Source: Kocuria sp.
GTDB lineage: Bacteria > Actinomycetota > Actinomycetes > Actinomycetales > Micrococcaceae
Length of the DNA stretch: 64,000 nt
Direction of reading: 5' to 3'
Assembly (NCBI GenBank): GCA_030454085.1
Contig: JAKDJD010000006.1
Location: forward strand, 29,666-93,665
The translations under genes were made by a program, and so were the position numbers. This document shows, piece after piece, positions 1 through 9,581 of this stretch; the stretch's first letter is position 1, and the number at the start of each line of letters is the position of its first letter. The notes under the pieces were generated by a model. That model was given only the letters and a program-made list of their open reading frames with translations. It had not been told where the DNA came from and did no database searches.

Positions 1-1
1 G

Positions 2-544
2 GGAGGCTGGGCCCCTGACATCTACACCTTCGGCAAGGTCATCGGTGGTGGGATGCCCATCGCCGCTCTCGGCGGGCGTCGGGAGATCATGGAGTACCTG
101 GCACCCAACGGCCCCGTCTACCAGGCCGGAACGCTCTCGGGGAATCCTCTGTCCGTTGCGGCGGGAATCGCGACGTTGCGGAACGCAACCGGCCAGGTCT
201 ACTCGACGATCGATCGTGCCTCTTCACACCTCAGGAAAGAAGTTGGGGCGGCTCTGGACGCCGAAGGGGTGCAGCACTCGATCCAGACGGCCGGAAACAT
301 TTTCTCCGTGGCCTTCGGCACGGGCGAGAACGGCGTGCGGAACTACGAGGAGGTCAAGGCGTCCGAGTCCTACCGCTACACCGCTTTCTTCCATTCGATG
401 TTGGATTCGGGCGTATACATGGCGCCCTCGCCCTTCGAGGCCTGGTTCCTCTCGGCCGCTCACGACGACGCCGCGATGGACCGCATCGTCTCCGCACTGC
501 CGGCCGCGGCCCGCGCCGCGGCGTCGTCGGAGAGGCCCCGCTAG
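2..544 (+). CDS. hemL: Glutamate-1-semialdehyde 2,1-aminomutase, C-terminal part (5' end outside window)
   Basis: This is the C-terminal part of the PLP enzyme that turns glutamate-1-semialdehyde into 5-aminolevulinate, the first committed precursor of heme. The frame is open from base 2 and begins with TFGKVIGGGMP, the family's PLP-lysine motif, followed by the AALGG and YQAGTLSGNPL segments typical of HemL. About 180 residues are present, so roughly the first 60 percent of the protein lies outside the window. Its TAG stop is part of a CTAG tetranucleotide that also contains the stop of the convergent exonuclease gene. Identification is firm; nothing can be said about its promoter or start. 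Confidence 0.93.
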   Translation, partial: GGWAPDIYTFGKVIGGGMPIAALGGRREIMEYLAPNGPVYQAGTLSGNPLSVAAGIATLRNATGQVYSTIDRASSHLRKEVGAALDAEGVQHSIQTAGNIFSVAFGTGENGVRNYEEVKASESYRYTAFFHSMLDSGVYMAPSPFEAWFLSAAHDDAAMDRIVSALPAAARAAASSERPR

Positions 545-1305
545 GAGCGCTCTCCGTCCGGCTGGACGGGCCAGTCGCCGTTGACCTTCGAGGTCTTGCC
601 GATTTTGTCGAAGTACGCCTGGAGGTCCGCGGCCTGTTCCCTGGCCCAGCCGATTTGAAGATCGTGAAGTTCCCCGGCTGGCATGTCCAGCTGGGGATAC
701 TTCCGGGTCATTGCCCCGGCCAACCTCTCGGTGGCCAAGCAATCGGCCGCCGAGGTGTGGGCGTTCTCCAGTTCGACCCCATATTCCCGGGTGAGGTTGC
801 TCAGGGTGCGTTTCCCCTTGTGGTACTTGTCAACCTTCTTGTTGAACACGAGAGGGTCGAGGACCGGGTACGGGGTGAGGTCGGGCATCTCGCAGCGGCG
901 GAGTTCGCGGGCGAGCACGGTGAAGTCGTACACGGCGTTGAACGCGAAGATCGGGACGCCGTCGGAGAACAGGCCGCCGATAGCCGATGCCAGTTCGTAG
1001 ACCACCTGTTTGAGAGGAGCACCGTGTTCCTGAGCGTGTTCGGTCGTGATGCCGTGTACTGCGGCGGCCTCCTCCGGGATGGGAACACCGGGATCGGCGA
1101 GCCATTCGCCGTGCCGGAGGACCTCGCCGTCGGGGGCAATGAGGATCAGCGACGCCGTGACGATGCGCGCCGTCCTCGGATTCGGGCCCGTGGTTTCCAG
1201 ATCGAAAGTGGCACGTGGGCACTGCGTCCATGGCCGCGTTCCGGCCGGTGCGTCGCTCGTCATGATCACCACCGTACCCGGACTCGCTCCTGACTCGCGC
1301 GTCAC
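541..1305 (-). CDS. DnaQ-like 3'-5' exonuclease (DEDDh family)
   Basis: A 254-residue exonuclease related to the epsilon subunit of DNA polymerase III. Three motifs carry the acidic metal ligands: FDLETTG (Exo I), NAVYDF (Exo II) and the HTSAADCLAT segment (Exo III, with the His and Asp of the DEDDh type). It is a single-domain protein with no polymerase or helicase fused to it, so its cellular role in repair or RNA turnover cannot be assigned. The longest form starts at a GTG; an internal ATG at 1263 (MTSDAPAG) gives 240 residues and is equally plausible, since neither has a strong ribosome binding site. The gene converges on hemL. Confidence 0.85.
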   Translation of the reverse strand: MTRESGASPGTVVIMTSDAPAGTRPWTQCPRATFDLETTGPNPRTARIVTASLILIAPDGEVLRHGEWLADPGVPIPEEAAAVHGITTEHAQEHGAPLKQVVYELASAIGGLFSDGVPIFAFNAVYDFTVLARELRRCEMPDLTPYPVLDPLVFNKKVDKYHKGKRTLSNLTREYGVELENAHTSAADCLATERLAGAMTRKYPQLDMPAGELHDLQIGWAREQAADLQAYFDKIGKTSKVNGDWPVQPDGERS

Positions 1306-1377
1306 TTATTTCGTTCCGATCAGGGCCTTGACCTCAAAGGGCCTTAACTTGTCGGTCCGCCGTGGTGTGATGGTCAC

Positions 1378-4300
1378 ATGAGCCTGAACGAACCGGCCAT
1401 GAGCCACCAGCGGTCACGCCCTTCGGCCGCGGACCTGATTCTGGGCGCCCCCGGAACGGGCAAGACCACCGCCTTGATCGATCGCGCACTGGACCACGTT
1501 TCCAGGGGCGAAGGCAACGGATCTTCGGCCGAACAGGTCCTTCTCCTGGCACCCACGCGGACGCTTGCGGATTCCCTGCGGGAAAAGTTCTCCCAGAAAC
1601 TCTCGGCCACGGTGTCCTCGCCGCCGGCGCGGGCTTGGCACTCTTATGCGTTCGATCTGTTGCGGCGGGGCCACGCGGAAGGGCTTCTGGAAGGAGTCGA
1701 CTTCGAGCCGAGGCTGCTGGCTGGTCCGGAGCAGGACGTGCTGATCGGCGAGATGCTTCGGGCCCATGCGGAGGGATTGGGCGCCCGGCCCGGATGGCCC
1801 CAGGACCTGACCGAGGCCATGAGTACGCGAGGGTTCCGCAGGGAGATTCGAGAATTCCTCGATCGTTGTGCGGAATTCGATCTGACCCCGGCACGGGTCC
1901 GAGAATTGGGCGAGTTGCTGAATCACCCGGAGTGGATCGCGGCCTCGGAATTCCGTGTGGAGTACGAGCAGCTCAGGCGGCTGAGAATGCCTCAGGCCTA
2001 TGATCCTTCGGCCTTGATCCATCAGGCCGCAGAGTTCCTGGAGGAGCACCGCGATTTTCTGGCCAAGGAGCACGAGCGCCTCAGACTGGTTCTCGTGGAC
2101 GACCTGCAGGAGGCAACACCCGCGGTGATGCGGTTGCTCGAATCTCTCGTGCCGGCGGGCGCCGCGAATCCGCCGGAACTCGTGATGACGGCCTGCACGG
2201 ATACCGTGGTCCAGGGATTCAGGGGAGCGCGTCCTGAGGTGCTGTCCGATCTGTCCCGGAGGTTGCGGGCCTATCCTGAGATCCACACGCGGCGGCTCGA
2301 GCACCAGCACCGGATGCCGGCGCGGCTCGCCGAGGCATTCCGCCGAATTGCGGAGCGGATTCCGGTGGTGGCCAGGGCCCGGCACGATCGGTCGCCGGCG
2401 CCGGACGTGACGGCTCATGCGGACACGGGGCAACTTGCGATCCGACTGACCGCCTCCGCTCAGCACGAGCTCCGGTTGATTTCCCAGGGAATCCTCGAGG
2501 AACACATCCGGGGCGGAAGGCCGCTGGATGACATGGCCGTGATCGTCCGAGACGGTGCCTCCTTGTCGAGGATCAAACGTCACCTGGAATCCGATGGCAT
2601 CCCTGTGTCCATACCGGTGGCCGAAGCCCCATTGCGCGAAGAACCCGCCGTTCGGCCCTTCCTCGATGCACTGTGGCTCGCGGCGGGCGAGGAAACCGAG
2701 GCGGATCTGCCCAGAGTCTTGTCCCTCTTGTCCTCGCGCTTGGGCGGCGCCAGTCCCACGACGATTCGCAGGATCCGACAGTCGCTGCGGGCCGCCGAAT
2801 TGCGGTCGGGAGGGACTCGATCCAGCGACGAACTTCTTCTGGCCGTGCTGAACACGTCCCCGGACGGCACAGAGACGTCTCGGGGACGGCGAGGCCCCCG
2901 GACCGGGACCTTCGAGGAGCGGGCCCAAGTGCCGCTGGACAGGCTGAGAAGGGTTCTCGCCGCGGGCAGACGAGCCATGGGGGCCACGGACTCGACGGCG
3001 GAGACCGTCCTGTGGGCGCTCTGGGAGGCCAGCGATCTGGCACAGGAATGGCTTCGGAACTCCCGGGGCTCGGGCCCGGCCGCCCAGAGGGCCGACCGAG
3101 ACCTGGACGCCGTTCTTGCACTGTTCGAGGCGGCCGAGCGCTACGTCGACCAACAGCCGGGTGCAGGAGCCAGAGAATTCCTGGAGTACATCGACAGCCA
3201 GGATCTGCCGATGGACACGTTGGCACCCCGATCAGCTGGCGGAGCATCGGTTGCTCTGGTGACCCCGGCCTCCTCGGCCGGTCACGAGTGGGGATGGGTT
3301 CACATCGCCTCCGTCCAGCAAGGCACCTGGCCCAATACCACCCTGCGTGGGGGTCTTCTGAACACACCTGAACTATCCGATATCGCCCTCCTGGGCGTCG
3401 AACAAGCAGCACGGGTGACACGGCGAAATCGGCTCAGGGAAACTCGGTATGACGAACTGCGGATGTTCGCCACGGCGGTCAGTCGTTCGTCCTCAGCTCT
3501 CGTAGTCAGTGCGGTATCCAATGACGAGGACGAACCGAGTGAATTCCTCGACATCCTCGACCCCGGTGTCATGTCCCGAGTCGAGGTAGAACCGGTGCGC
3601 CGGCCGATGACGCTGAGAGGCCTGATCGCGGAACTTCGGCTGTGGGCCCAGTCCGCCGAACACCCCGAGGTGGCCGAGAGGGCGGCCCAGCAGTTGGCGA
3701 AGATTGCTCGTGAACCGGCGGAGCCACGCCCGGAGTCCCACGGACACCGGCCCGATAGCTCTCCCACGGACGGGGAAAACGGTTCGAGCGAAAGGGCCGG
3801 GATCCCAGGGGCGCACCCCAGGGACTGGTGGGGTTTGGCCCCGCTGTCCGACGACCGGGCACCCTTGAACCCTGCCGATCCGGTTCCGTTGTCACCCTCG
3901 AAGCTCGAAACGATCAAGAGATCCCCCGTGGACTGGTTTGTCAGTTCCGCGGGTGGCGAGCCCGCGAGCGACCTGTCTCGGTCGGTGGGAAACCTCATCC
4001 ACGAGCTCGCCCAGGACATGCCGGAAGCGTCCGGACACGAACTCGAGCAGGAGTTGCGCGAGAGATTCGGCGACCTCGGTCTGCCCGATACGTGGGAGAC
4101 CCGGGTCCTCTACGAGCGCGCGGTAACCATGATCCGGAAATTCGCGGCGTATGCCGTGGATTCCCGACTCTCCCTCCACAGGAAACTGGTCGGGGTCGAA
4201 GGCGGATTCACCGTACTCGTTCCGGGACCGGCCCGAGACGCATTGCTCTCCGGCCGGGTCGACCGGCTCGAAATCGACGAACTCGGCAGATACGTCGTCA

Positions 4301-4722
4301 TCGATCTCAAAACCGGCAAGACCGCGCCCACCTCGGCGGAGGTCCTGGAACATCCGCAACTGGCCGCATACCAGGTCGCGCTGGAGGCCGGTGCGGGAAG
4401 GGAAATGTTCGATGAGGGCGGCCGGGAACGGCCGCGAGAGGAGCCCCTGGTCTTCGACGGCGCAGGACTGACCGAGCTGTCCGGAGGGGCGGCGCTCGTC
4501 CACCTGGGCACCTCGACCAAGGGGTACAAGCTTCAGTCCCAAGATGCCCTGGACAAGGATGACTCCTGGGCCGTGGAACTGATTCGAACCTGCGTCGAGC
4601 TGGTGGCCCACGAGAGGTTCCAGGCCCGGCACCACGAGTCCTCGGGAGGCTTCGGTCTCACATGCCGTTTGCCCGAAATTTGTCCACTGTGCTCATCAGG
4701 GAGGCAGGTCACTCAACCGTGA
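1378..4722 (+). CDS. adnA: AdnA-type helicase-nuclease subunit (UvrD-like motor plus RecB-like nuclease)
   Basis: A 1114-residue protein matching AdnA, one half of the actinobacterial AdnAB complex that resects DNA double-strand breaks. The N-terminal motor has a good Walker A (GAPGTGKTT, about residue 24), but its Walker B reads VDDLQE (about residue 238) instead of the DExQD of active UvrD motors. This agrees with AdnA being the weaker motor. The C-terminal nuclease domain carries VIDLKTGK near residue 975 and ends with three cysteines in a C-x5-C-x2-C pattern, as in iron-sulphur RecB-like nucleases. The position where a fourth cysteine is usual, in the LSPSKLETIKRSPVDWF segment, is Ser. 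It overlaps adnB by 4 bases and is translationally coupled to it. Confidence 0.87.
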   Translation: MSLNEPAMSHQRSRPSAADLILGAPGTGKTTALIDRALDHVSRGEGNGSSAEQVLLLAPTRTLADSLREKFSQKLSATVSSPPARAWHSYAFDLLRRGHAEGLLEGVDFEPRLLAGPEQDVLIGEMLRAHAEGLGARPGWPQDLTEAMSTRGFRREIREFLDRCAEFDLTPARVRELGELLNHPEWIAASEFRVEYEQLRRLRMPQAYDPSALIHQAAEFLEEHRDFLAKEHERLRLVLVDDLQEATPAVMRLLESLVPAGAANPPELVMTACTDTVVQGFRGARPEVLSDLSRRLRAYPEIHTRRLEHQHRMPARLAEAFRRIAERIPVVARARHDRSPAPDVTAHADTGQLAIRLTASAQHELRLISQGILEEHIRGGRPLDDMAVIVRDGASLSRIKRHLESDGIPVSIPVAEAPLREEPAVRPFLDALWLAAGEETEADLPRVLSLLSSRLGGASPTTIRRIRQSLRAAELRSGGTRSSDELLLAVLNTSPDGTETSRGRRGPRTGTFEERAQVPLDRLRRVLAAGRRAMGATDSTAETVLWALWEASDLAQEWLRNSRGSGPAAQRADRDLDAVLALFEAAERYVDQQPGAGAREFLEYIDSQDLPMDTLAPRSAGGASVALVTPASSAGHEWGWVHIASVQQGTWPNTTLRGGLLNTPELSDIALLGVEQAARVTRRNRLRETRYDELRMFATAVSRSSSALVVSAVSNDEDEPSEFLDILDPGVMSRVEVEPVRRPMTLRGLIAELRLWAQSAEHPEVAERAAQQLAKIAREPAEPRPESHGHRPDSSPTDGENGSSERAGIPGAHPRDWWGLAPLSDDRAPLNPADPVPLSPSKLETIKRSPVDWFVSSAGGEPASDLSRSVGNLIHELAQDMPEASGHELEQELRERFGDLGLPDTWETRVLYERAVTMIRKFAAYAVDSRLSLHRKLVGVEGGFTVLVPGPARDALLSGRVDRLEIDELGRYVVIDLKTGKTAPTSAEVLEHPQLAAYQVALEAGAGREMFDEGGRERPREEPLVFDGAGLTELSGGAALVHLGTSTKGYKLQSQDALDKDDSWAVELIRTCVELVAHERFQARHHESSGGFGLTCRLPEICPLCSSGRQVTQP

Positions 4723-7700
4723 ACGAATCCGCTTTCACACACTCGGCAAAGTACTCTCCGGAGGACATCGCGACGGCGCTCGGACAGCCACTGCCGACCG
4801 CGGAACAGTCGTCCATCATCAGCGCGGACGCAGCCCCGCGTCTCGTGATCGCCGGCGCCGGGTCGGGCAAGACTGCGACCATGGTCGACCGCGTCGTCTG
4901 GCTCGTGGTCAACGGTTACGCCAGACCCGACGAGATCCTCGGGGTCACCTTCACCAAGAAGGCCGCAGCGGAATTGCGCCATCGCATGACGCAAAGGCTC
5001 GCCGTACTCCGGGAGCAGGGCCTGTACCAGCCCGAAACGGAGAGCGACGAACCCATTCTCGACCCGACCGTCAGCACCTACCACGCGTACGCCAAGTCAC
5101 TGGTCTCGGAATACGGATTGCGGATGGGGATAGAGAAGGATGCGACGCAACTCGGACAAGCCCAGTGTTACCAGTTGGTCGCACAGATTGTGGAGGCTTG
5201 GGACGGCGACCTTCCTGAGAAGGTCCCCGCTGCCTCGACGCTGGTCGCGAGTGTTTTGCAATTGTCCGGGGAATGCTCAGAACACCTGCGCTCGCCGGCC
5301 GAGGTGGTGACCTACTGCCAGGACTCGCTGGTGACCCTGAGGAACCTGCCGAACAACCACCCCAAGCGGCTCAAGAAGGAGGAGAAACTGCGTGGAACCC
5401 TCGTCGAAAAATTAGAGCAGAAACTCCTGGTCGCTCGCCTTGTCGAGAGATATCACCGGGTGAAACAGGCGATGCAGGTCATGGACTTCGGCGACCTGCT
5501 GGCCCACGCGGCGACGATGGCACAGGGAGTCGAATGCATGAGCGCCGAGCAGCGCCAGCTCTATCGCGTCGTGCTTCTGGACGAATTCCAGGACACGTCC
5601 CACGCCCAAATGGTCCTCTTCTCCAATCTTTTCGGGAACGGACACTCCGTCATGGCCGTCGGAGACCCCAAACAGTCCATCTACGGGTTTCGGGGGGCCT
5701 CGGAAGGCCAACTCTTCGACTTCTACCGGTACTTCCCGTCGGTACACGAGGAAGCCGACTATCTGACGACGGCGTGGCGCAACGGAGTGCGTATCCTCGA
5801 AGCGGCCAACACCATCGCTCAGCCGCTGTCGACCAGGGGCGATTGGGTGCGGGCCGAATCCATGGTCGAGGTGCCGGATCTCGCGCCGAGACCCGAGGCG
5901 CCGGATGGACGGGTCCTGTGCGGTGTCTGGGACAGCGACCATCGGGAGGCCGAAGCCATGGTGGGAACCATCGCCGAGCACAGAACGGATGCCCAACGGG
6001 AAGGTCGCCCCGTACCGAGTGCGGCCGTCCTGTGCCGTGCCCGCCGCCACATGGAGACCGTGCGGGCAGAATGCGAACGTCAAGCCGTCCCGTATCAGCT
6101 CGTCGGACTCGGGGGTCTTCTCGAGACCCCCGAAGTCACCGACATGGTTGCTGTGCTTCGCGTCCTTTCGGATCCGTCGCGGTCGGATTCTCTGATGAGA
6201 ATCATGGCCGGTGCCCGGTGGCGCATCGGTCCTCGAGACCTCATGGCATTGAACGACTGGGCCCGATTCCTGGCCCGTCGTCGTCGGACTGCGGTGCTCT
6301 CGGGGATGGCAGAGGACCTCACGACCCCCGAAGGTCAAGGACCGGGCGAGGACCCGACGGGCGGGGACGCATCCGACGAGCGATTCCAAAAGGCCTCGCA
6401 GCGCCTCGATGCCCTCCTCCGGGGCGGCGGAGACCAGAGTGAGGGCTCAAGTCTTGTGGAAGCCCTCGAGACGCTTCCCGAACCCGGATGGACTTCGGCC
6501 GCCGGCCGCTCACTCAGTGCGGAGGCCCGCACGCGCCTCGAACGACTCAACGCGGAGCTCGAAGAACTCCGAGGGTACCTGGGGGAGGACCTGATGAGCC
6601 TCATGTATCACATCGAACGAGTGACCATGCTGGACATTGAGCTCGCGTCCAAACCCGGCCGTGACGTCCATCAGGCGAGGGAGAACGTGGATGCCTTCTA
6701 CCAGGCTGCCGCTGACTATTGTTCGAGCGCTCCTCGGCTGGCCGCGAGCCTCGAGGCCGGCGCGAGCGTGGGCTCCGGGGCGGAGGATGACGCCGCCGCA
6801 TTCTCGGATCTCAAGGAGCACCGTTACACCGTGACCTCCTCGGCCACGGGCGTTACCGCCTTCCTCGCGTGGCTCGATGCGGCCGTCGCCGAGGAGTCCG
6901 GCCTGCCCATGCCCGTGCAGCCCTCCGACTCATCGTCAGTTCAGATCCTCACCGCGCACGCCGCCAAGGGGCTCGAGTGGGACGAGGTCTACGTCCAAGG
7001 ACTCACGGAAGGTGGATTCCCCTCGAGCACCGTGGACTCGTGGTTTTCCAGCGTGGGCGCTCTGCCCTGGTCCATGCGGGGTGACGCGAGGTATTTGCCT
7101 CAGATCGAGCTGGATTGTGGCTCGACGCAAGAGCTGGAGGAATTCGGCGCCGTATTCCGCGAACACAACCTGGCGCGAACGATCGCGGAGGAGCGCCGCC
7201 TGGCCTACGTGGCCACGACCAGGGCACGCGATGTTCTCTTCTTGTCCTCGAGCCGTTGGAGCGGGACCAAATCCACGCCGAATACCGTCTCGAGGTTCTT
7301 GGAGGAGGTGATGCAGATCTCGGGACCCGACTCACTGACCCCGGAGACGATCCACGAGGCGAAGATGCCGGAAGAAGGGGCATCAAATCCTCAGAGGGAA
7401 ATGATTCAGGCCGCTCTGTGGCCGTTCGATCCATTGGCACGACCCGTCGTCACAGAGTGGGACTCGGAGGAAGAACTCGACGCCCTCGCCTCCGTGCCTG
7501 GCGCCGGACAAGGCGGGATGGACGACGAGCCCGCCGTCTCGAGGAGGCCGGACGTGGAACGGGCAGCCTCCCTGGTCATGGCCCACCTGGACATACCGGA
7601 CGACGCCGAACCGGCGACGTCGGGACGAGCCTCCGGGGGATCCTCAGGCGCGGATCCGGCGGGCCTTCCCGACAGCCAGACCTGGGCCGAGGAAACCGAT

Positions 7701-8366
7701 CTGCTTCTTGCCCTGCATCGGGCCACCGGGGAACGGGATTCCGAACCCGAGATCCCCGCTCACGTCAGTGCGTCGCTGGTGGTCGACCTCGCCCAGGACC
7801 CGAACAGGGTCATTGAGCAGATGCGTCGACCGATGCCTCGCCGGCCCGAAACATCGGCTCGTGCGGGAACCCGCTTTCACGAATGGGTCGAGCACCACTA
7901 CGGAACGACCGGCATGCTCGACTTCGGGGAGGACCCGACGGCCGGAGAGGATGCCGACGCCGGCCTGTCGGCGCTCCAGGAACTTTTCCGTCAGAGTCCC
8001 TGGTACGACCGGCAGCCATGGGCGGTCGAGTACCCGATCGAGACACCCGTCGCAGGGTTCACCGTGCGTGGACGGATCGACGCCGTCTTCCGAACCTCGG
8101 ACCCCGAAGGCGGAACACGCTGGGAACTCGTCGACTGGAAGACCGGCCGGGTGCCCCGTGGAGACGACTTGTCGCACAAGGCCGTCCAGCTGGCGGTGTA
8201 CACATTGGGGTTCGCCCGACTGCACGGAATAGATCCTTCGGAAATCTCCGCCTCGTTCTACTACGTGGCGCACGGAGAAACCGTCACCCCGCCGTCGATC
8301 GCGGACGAATCCGAACTGTCAGAACTGCTGGTACGGGTCAGGGCAGGATCGCCCCCGAACAAATAA
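4719..8366 (+). CDS. adnB: AdnB-type helicase-nuclease subunit
   Basis: The partner of AdnA, 1215 residues from the GTG at 4719. That start overlaps the adnA stop (GTGA) and has GGAGG about 12 bases upstream; an upstream in-frame ATG at 4662 lies inside adnA and has no such support. The motor looks intact: Walker A GAGSGKT near residue 45, VTFTKKAAAE (motif Ia), DEFQDTSHAQ near residue 288, and GDPKQSIYGFRGA. The C-terminal RecB-like nuclease shows RFHEWVEHH, the GRIDAVF segment and the catalytic VDWKTG near residue 1137. AdnB would power translocation in the heterodimer while both subunits cut DNA ends. The context matches Rv3202c-Rv3201c. Confidence 0.9.
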   Translation: MNESAFTHSAKYSPEDIATALGQPLPTAEQSSIISADAAPRLVIAGAGSGKTATMVDRVVWLVVNGYARPDEILGVTFTKKAAAELRHRMTQRLAVLREQGLYQPETESDEPILDPTVSTYHAYAKSLVSEYGLRMGIEKDATQLGQAQCYQLVAQIVEAWDGDLPEKVPAASTLVASVLQLSGECSEHLRSPAEVVTYCQDSLVTLRNLPNNHPKRLKKEEKLRGTLVEKLEQKLLVARLVERYHRVKQAMQVMDFGDLLAHAATMAQGVECMSAEQRQLYRVVLLDEFQDTSHAQMVLFSNLFGNGHSVMAVGDPKQSIYGFRGASEGQLFDFYRYFPSVHEEADYLTTAWRNGVRILEAANTIAQPLSTRGDWVRAESMVEVPDLAPRPEAPDGRVLCGVWDSDHREAEAMVGTIAEHRTDAQREGRPVPSAAVLCRARRHMETVRAECERQAVPYQLVGLGGLLETPEVTDMVAVLRVLSDPSRSDSLMRIMAGARWRIGPRDLMALNDWARFLARRRRTAVLSGMAEDLTTPEGQGPGEDPTGGDASDERFQKASQRLDALLRGGGDQSEGSSLVEALETLPEPGWTSAAGRSLSAEARTRLERLNAELEELRGYLGEDLMSLMYHIERVTMLDIELASKPGRDVHQARENVDAFYQAAADYCSSAPRLAASLEAGASVGSGAEDDAAAFSDLKEHRYTVTSSATGVTAFLAWLDAAVAEESGLPMPVQPSDSSSVQILTAHAAKGLEWDEVYVQGLTEGGFPSSTVDSWFSSVGALPWSMRGDARYLPQIELDCGSTQELEEFGAVFREHNLARTIAEERRLAYVATTRARDVLFLSSSRWSGTKSTPNTVSRFLEEVMQISGPDSLTPETIHEAKMPEEGASNPQREMIQAALWPFDPLARPVVTEWDSEEELDALASVPGAGQGGMDDEPAVSRRPDVERAASLVMAHLDIPDDAEPATSGRASGGSSGADPAGLPDSQTWAEETDLLLALHRATGERDSEPEIPAHVSASLVVDLAQDPNRVIEQMRRPMPRRPETSARAGTRFHEWVEHHYGTTGMLDFGEDPTAGEDADAGLSALQELFRQSPWYDRQPWAVEYPIETPVAGFTVRGRIDAVFRTSDPEGGTRWELVDWKTGRVPRGDDLSHKAVQLAVYTLGFARLHGIDPSEISASFYYVAHGETVTPPSIADESELSELLVRVRAGSPPNK

Positions 8367-8373
8367 GGAAGCG

Positions 8374-9540
8374 CTACTCGCGATGGACCGTGGGCATCGG
8401 CCCGGTCGGGTCCTCACTGGGTGTGGCACGTGAGGAGCCGCGACCCGAAGCCGTCCCACCGGCGTCCGATGCGTCCTGCCGGGTGCCAGCCGAGGAACCG
8501 GACGGGGTGGACCCGGTAGTGCTCTCTGATTCCTCGTGCCGGCTGGTGGCGGACTCCGACTCCGAGGACCCGGAGGTCGTGCCAGGGGCCGTAGGGCTCA
8601 GCGCACCGGATTCGCGAAGATCGGATTCCAAGGCCCGGAGCATCGAGACCGCTTCGTCCACGGACTCCCGGTCATCCTGTTCGAGACTGCGCACCAGCCA
8701 CTGGGCCAACGCAAATTCTGCGTGGAGATAGGCCCTGCGGAGGAGGTGCTGATCGGGAGCATGAGGCAACTGGACGGAATAGACCTCAATAATGGCATCC
8801 GTGAACTCCTGGTCAGGGCAACTCATGAGCCAGGAGAAATCGATCGCCGGATCGCCCACATGGAGGTCGTGCCACCCTCGCACGGCGGTCAGGAGCGTTC
8901 CGTCCAGGACCAGATTGTCCTCGGTGAGGTCTCCGTGGACGGCGGTGGGCCGGAACTGCCACATCGATTCGTCCTCGAGCCACGCTTCCCACCGGCGCAA
9001 CAGCGCGGAGGGGATCCTGCCGGTGCTCGCGGACCGATCGAGTTCCGACAGCATCCTGCGCCGGCACTGCTCATTGGAATAGATCGGGAGGTCCGCTTCC
9101 TGGACCATCTCCGCTGGGAGCGTATGAATCGTGGCGATCATCTTCCCCAGTTGCGTCGCCAACGGTTCGCGTTCGGGGGAGACGACGTGCGAGCGGCGGG
9201 CAAGCTCCTCGATGTCGAGGACCTCCCCAGGTACCTCGGGATACACGAACGTCTTGAGCCCACGACTGTCGGCCGAACCCACCACGGTGGGCAGTTGGAA
9301 GGGCAACCGTGCCCGCAGTCCGGGCGAGAAGGAGTGGAGAATGACATGCTCGGATTCGAGCCGGACACTCGCCTCGTGGTTCTGCGGCGCACGAACAATC
9401 CACCGCTGCCGTGCGGAGTCGACCACGAGCGCCGAACCGTAGTCCGGGTTGTCGTCCTCGTACGGGTACGCGGCCACGGGGAAGAGGCCCGGCACTCCTG
9501 CCGAGGCCATAGCGGCTAACGTTAACGGTGTTAATTTCAC
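8374..9540 (-). CDS. Aminoglycoside/macrolide phosphotransferase-like (APH fold) protein
   Basis: A 388-residue protein with the bacterial small-molecule kinase fold. The catalytic loop is visible as HGDLTEDNLVLD and the metal-binding region as GDPAIDFSWL, followed by helices rich in Ala and Leu. After about residue 300 comes a low-complexity Ser/Thr/Gly/Glu tail that is probably disordered. The start is GTG at 9540, with MKLTPLTLAAMASAGVPGL as a typical N-terminus for this family; the ribosome binding site is weak. It is divergent from nudC with only 41 bases between them and convergent with adnB. Annotators often call such genes macrolide phosphotransferase, but the substrate is unknown and antibiotic resistance should not be assumed. 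Confidence 0.75.
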   Translation of the reverse strand: MKLTPLTLAAMASAGVPGLFPVAAYPYEDDNPDYGSALVVDSARQRWIVRAPQNHEASVRLESEHVILHSFSPGLRARLPFQLPTVVGSADSRGLKTFVYPEVPGEVLDIEELARRSHVVSPEREPLATQLGKMIATIHTLPAEMVQEADLPIYSNEQCRRRMLSELDRSASTGRIPSALLRRWEAWLEDESMWQFRPTAVHGDLTEDNLVLDGTLLTAVRGWHDLHVGDPAIDFSWLMSCPDQEFTDAIIEVYSVQLPHAPDQHLLRRAYLHAEFALAQWLVRSLEQDDRESVDEAVSMLRALESDLRESGALSPTAPGTTSGSSESESATSRHEESESTTGSTPSGSSAGTRQDASDAGGTASGRGSSRATPSEDPTGPMPTVHRE

Positions 9541-9581
9541 TCGTTCAGGGTACTAGAGACACATGAAAGCAGGCTGATCAC

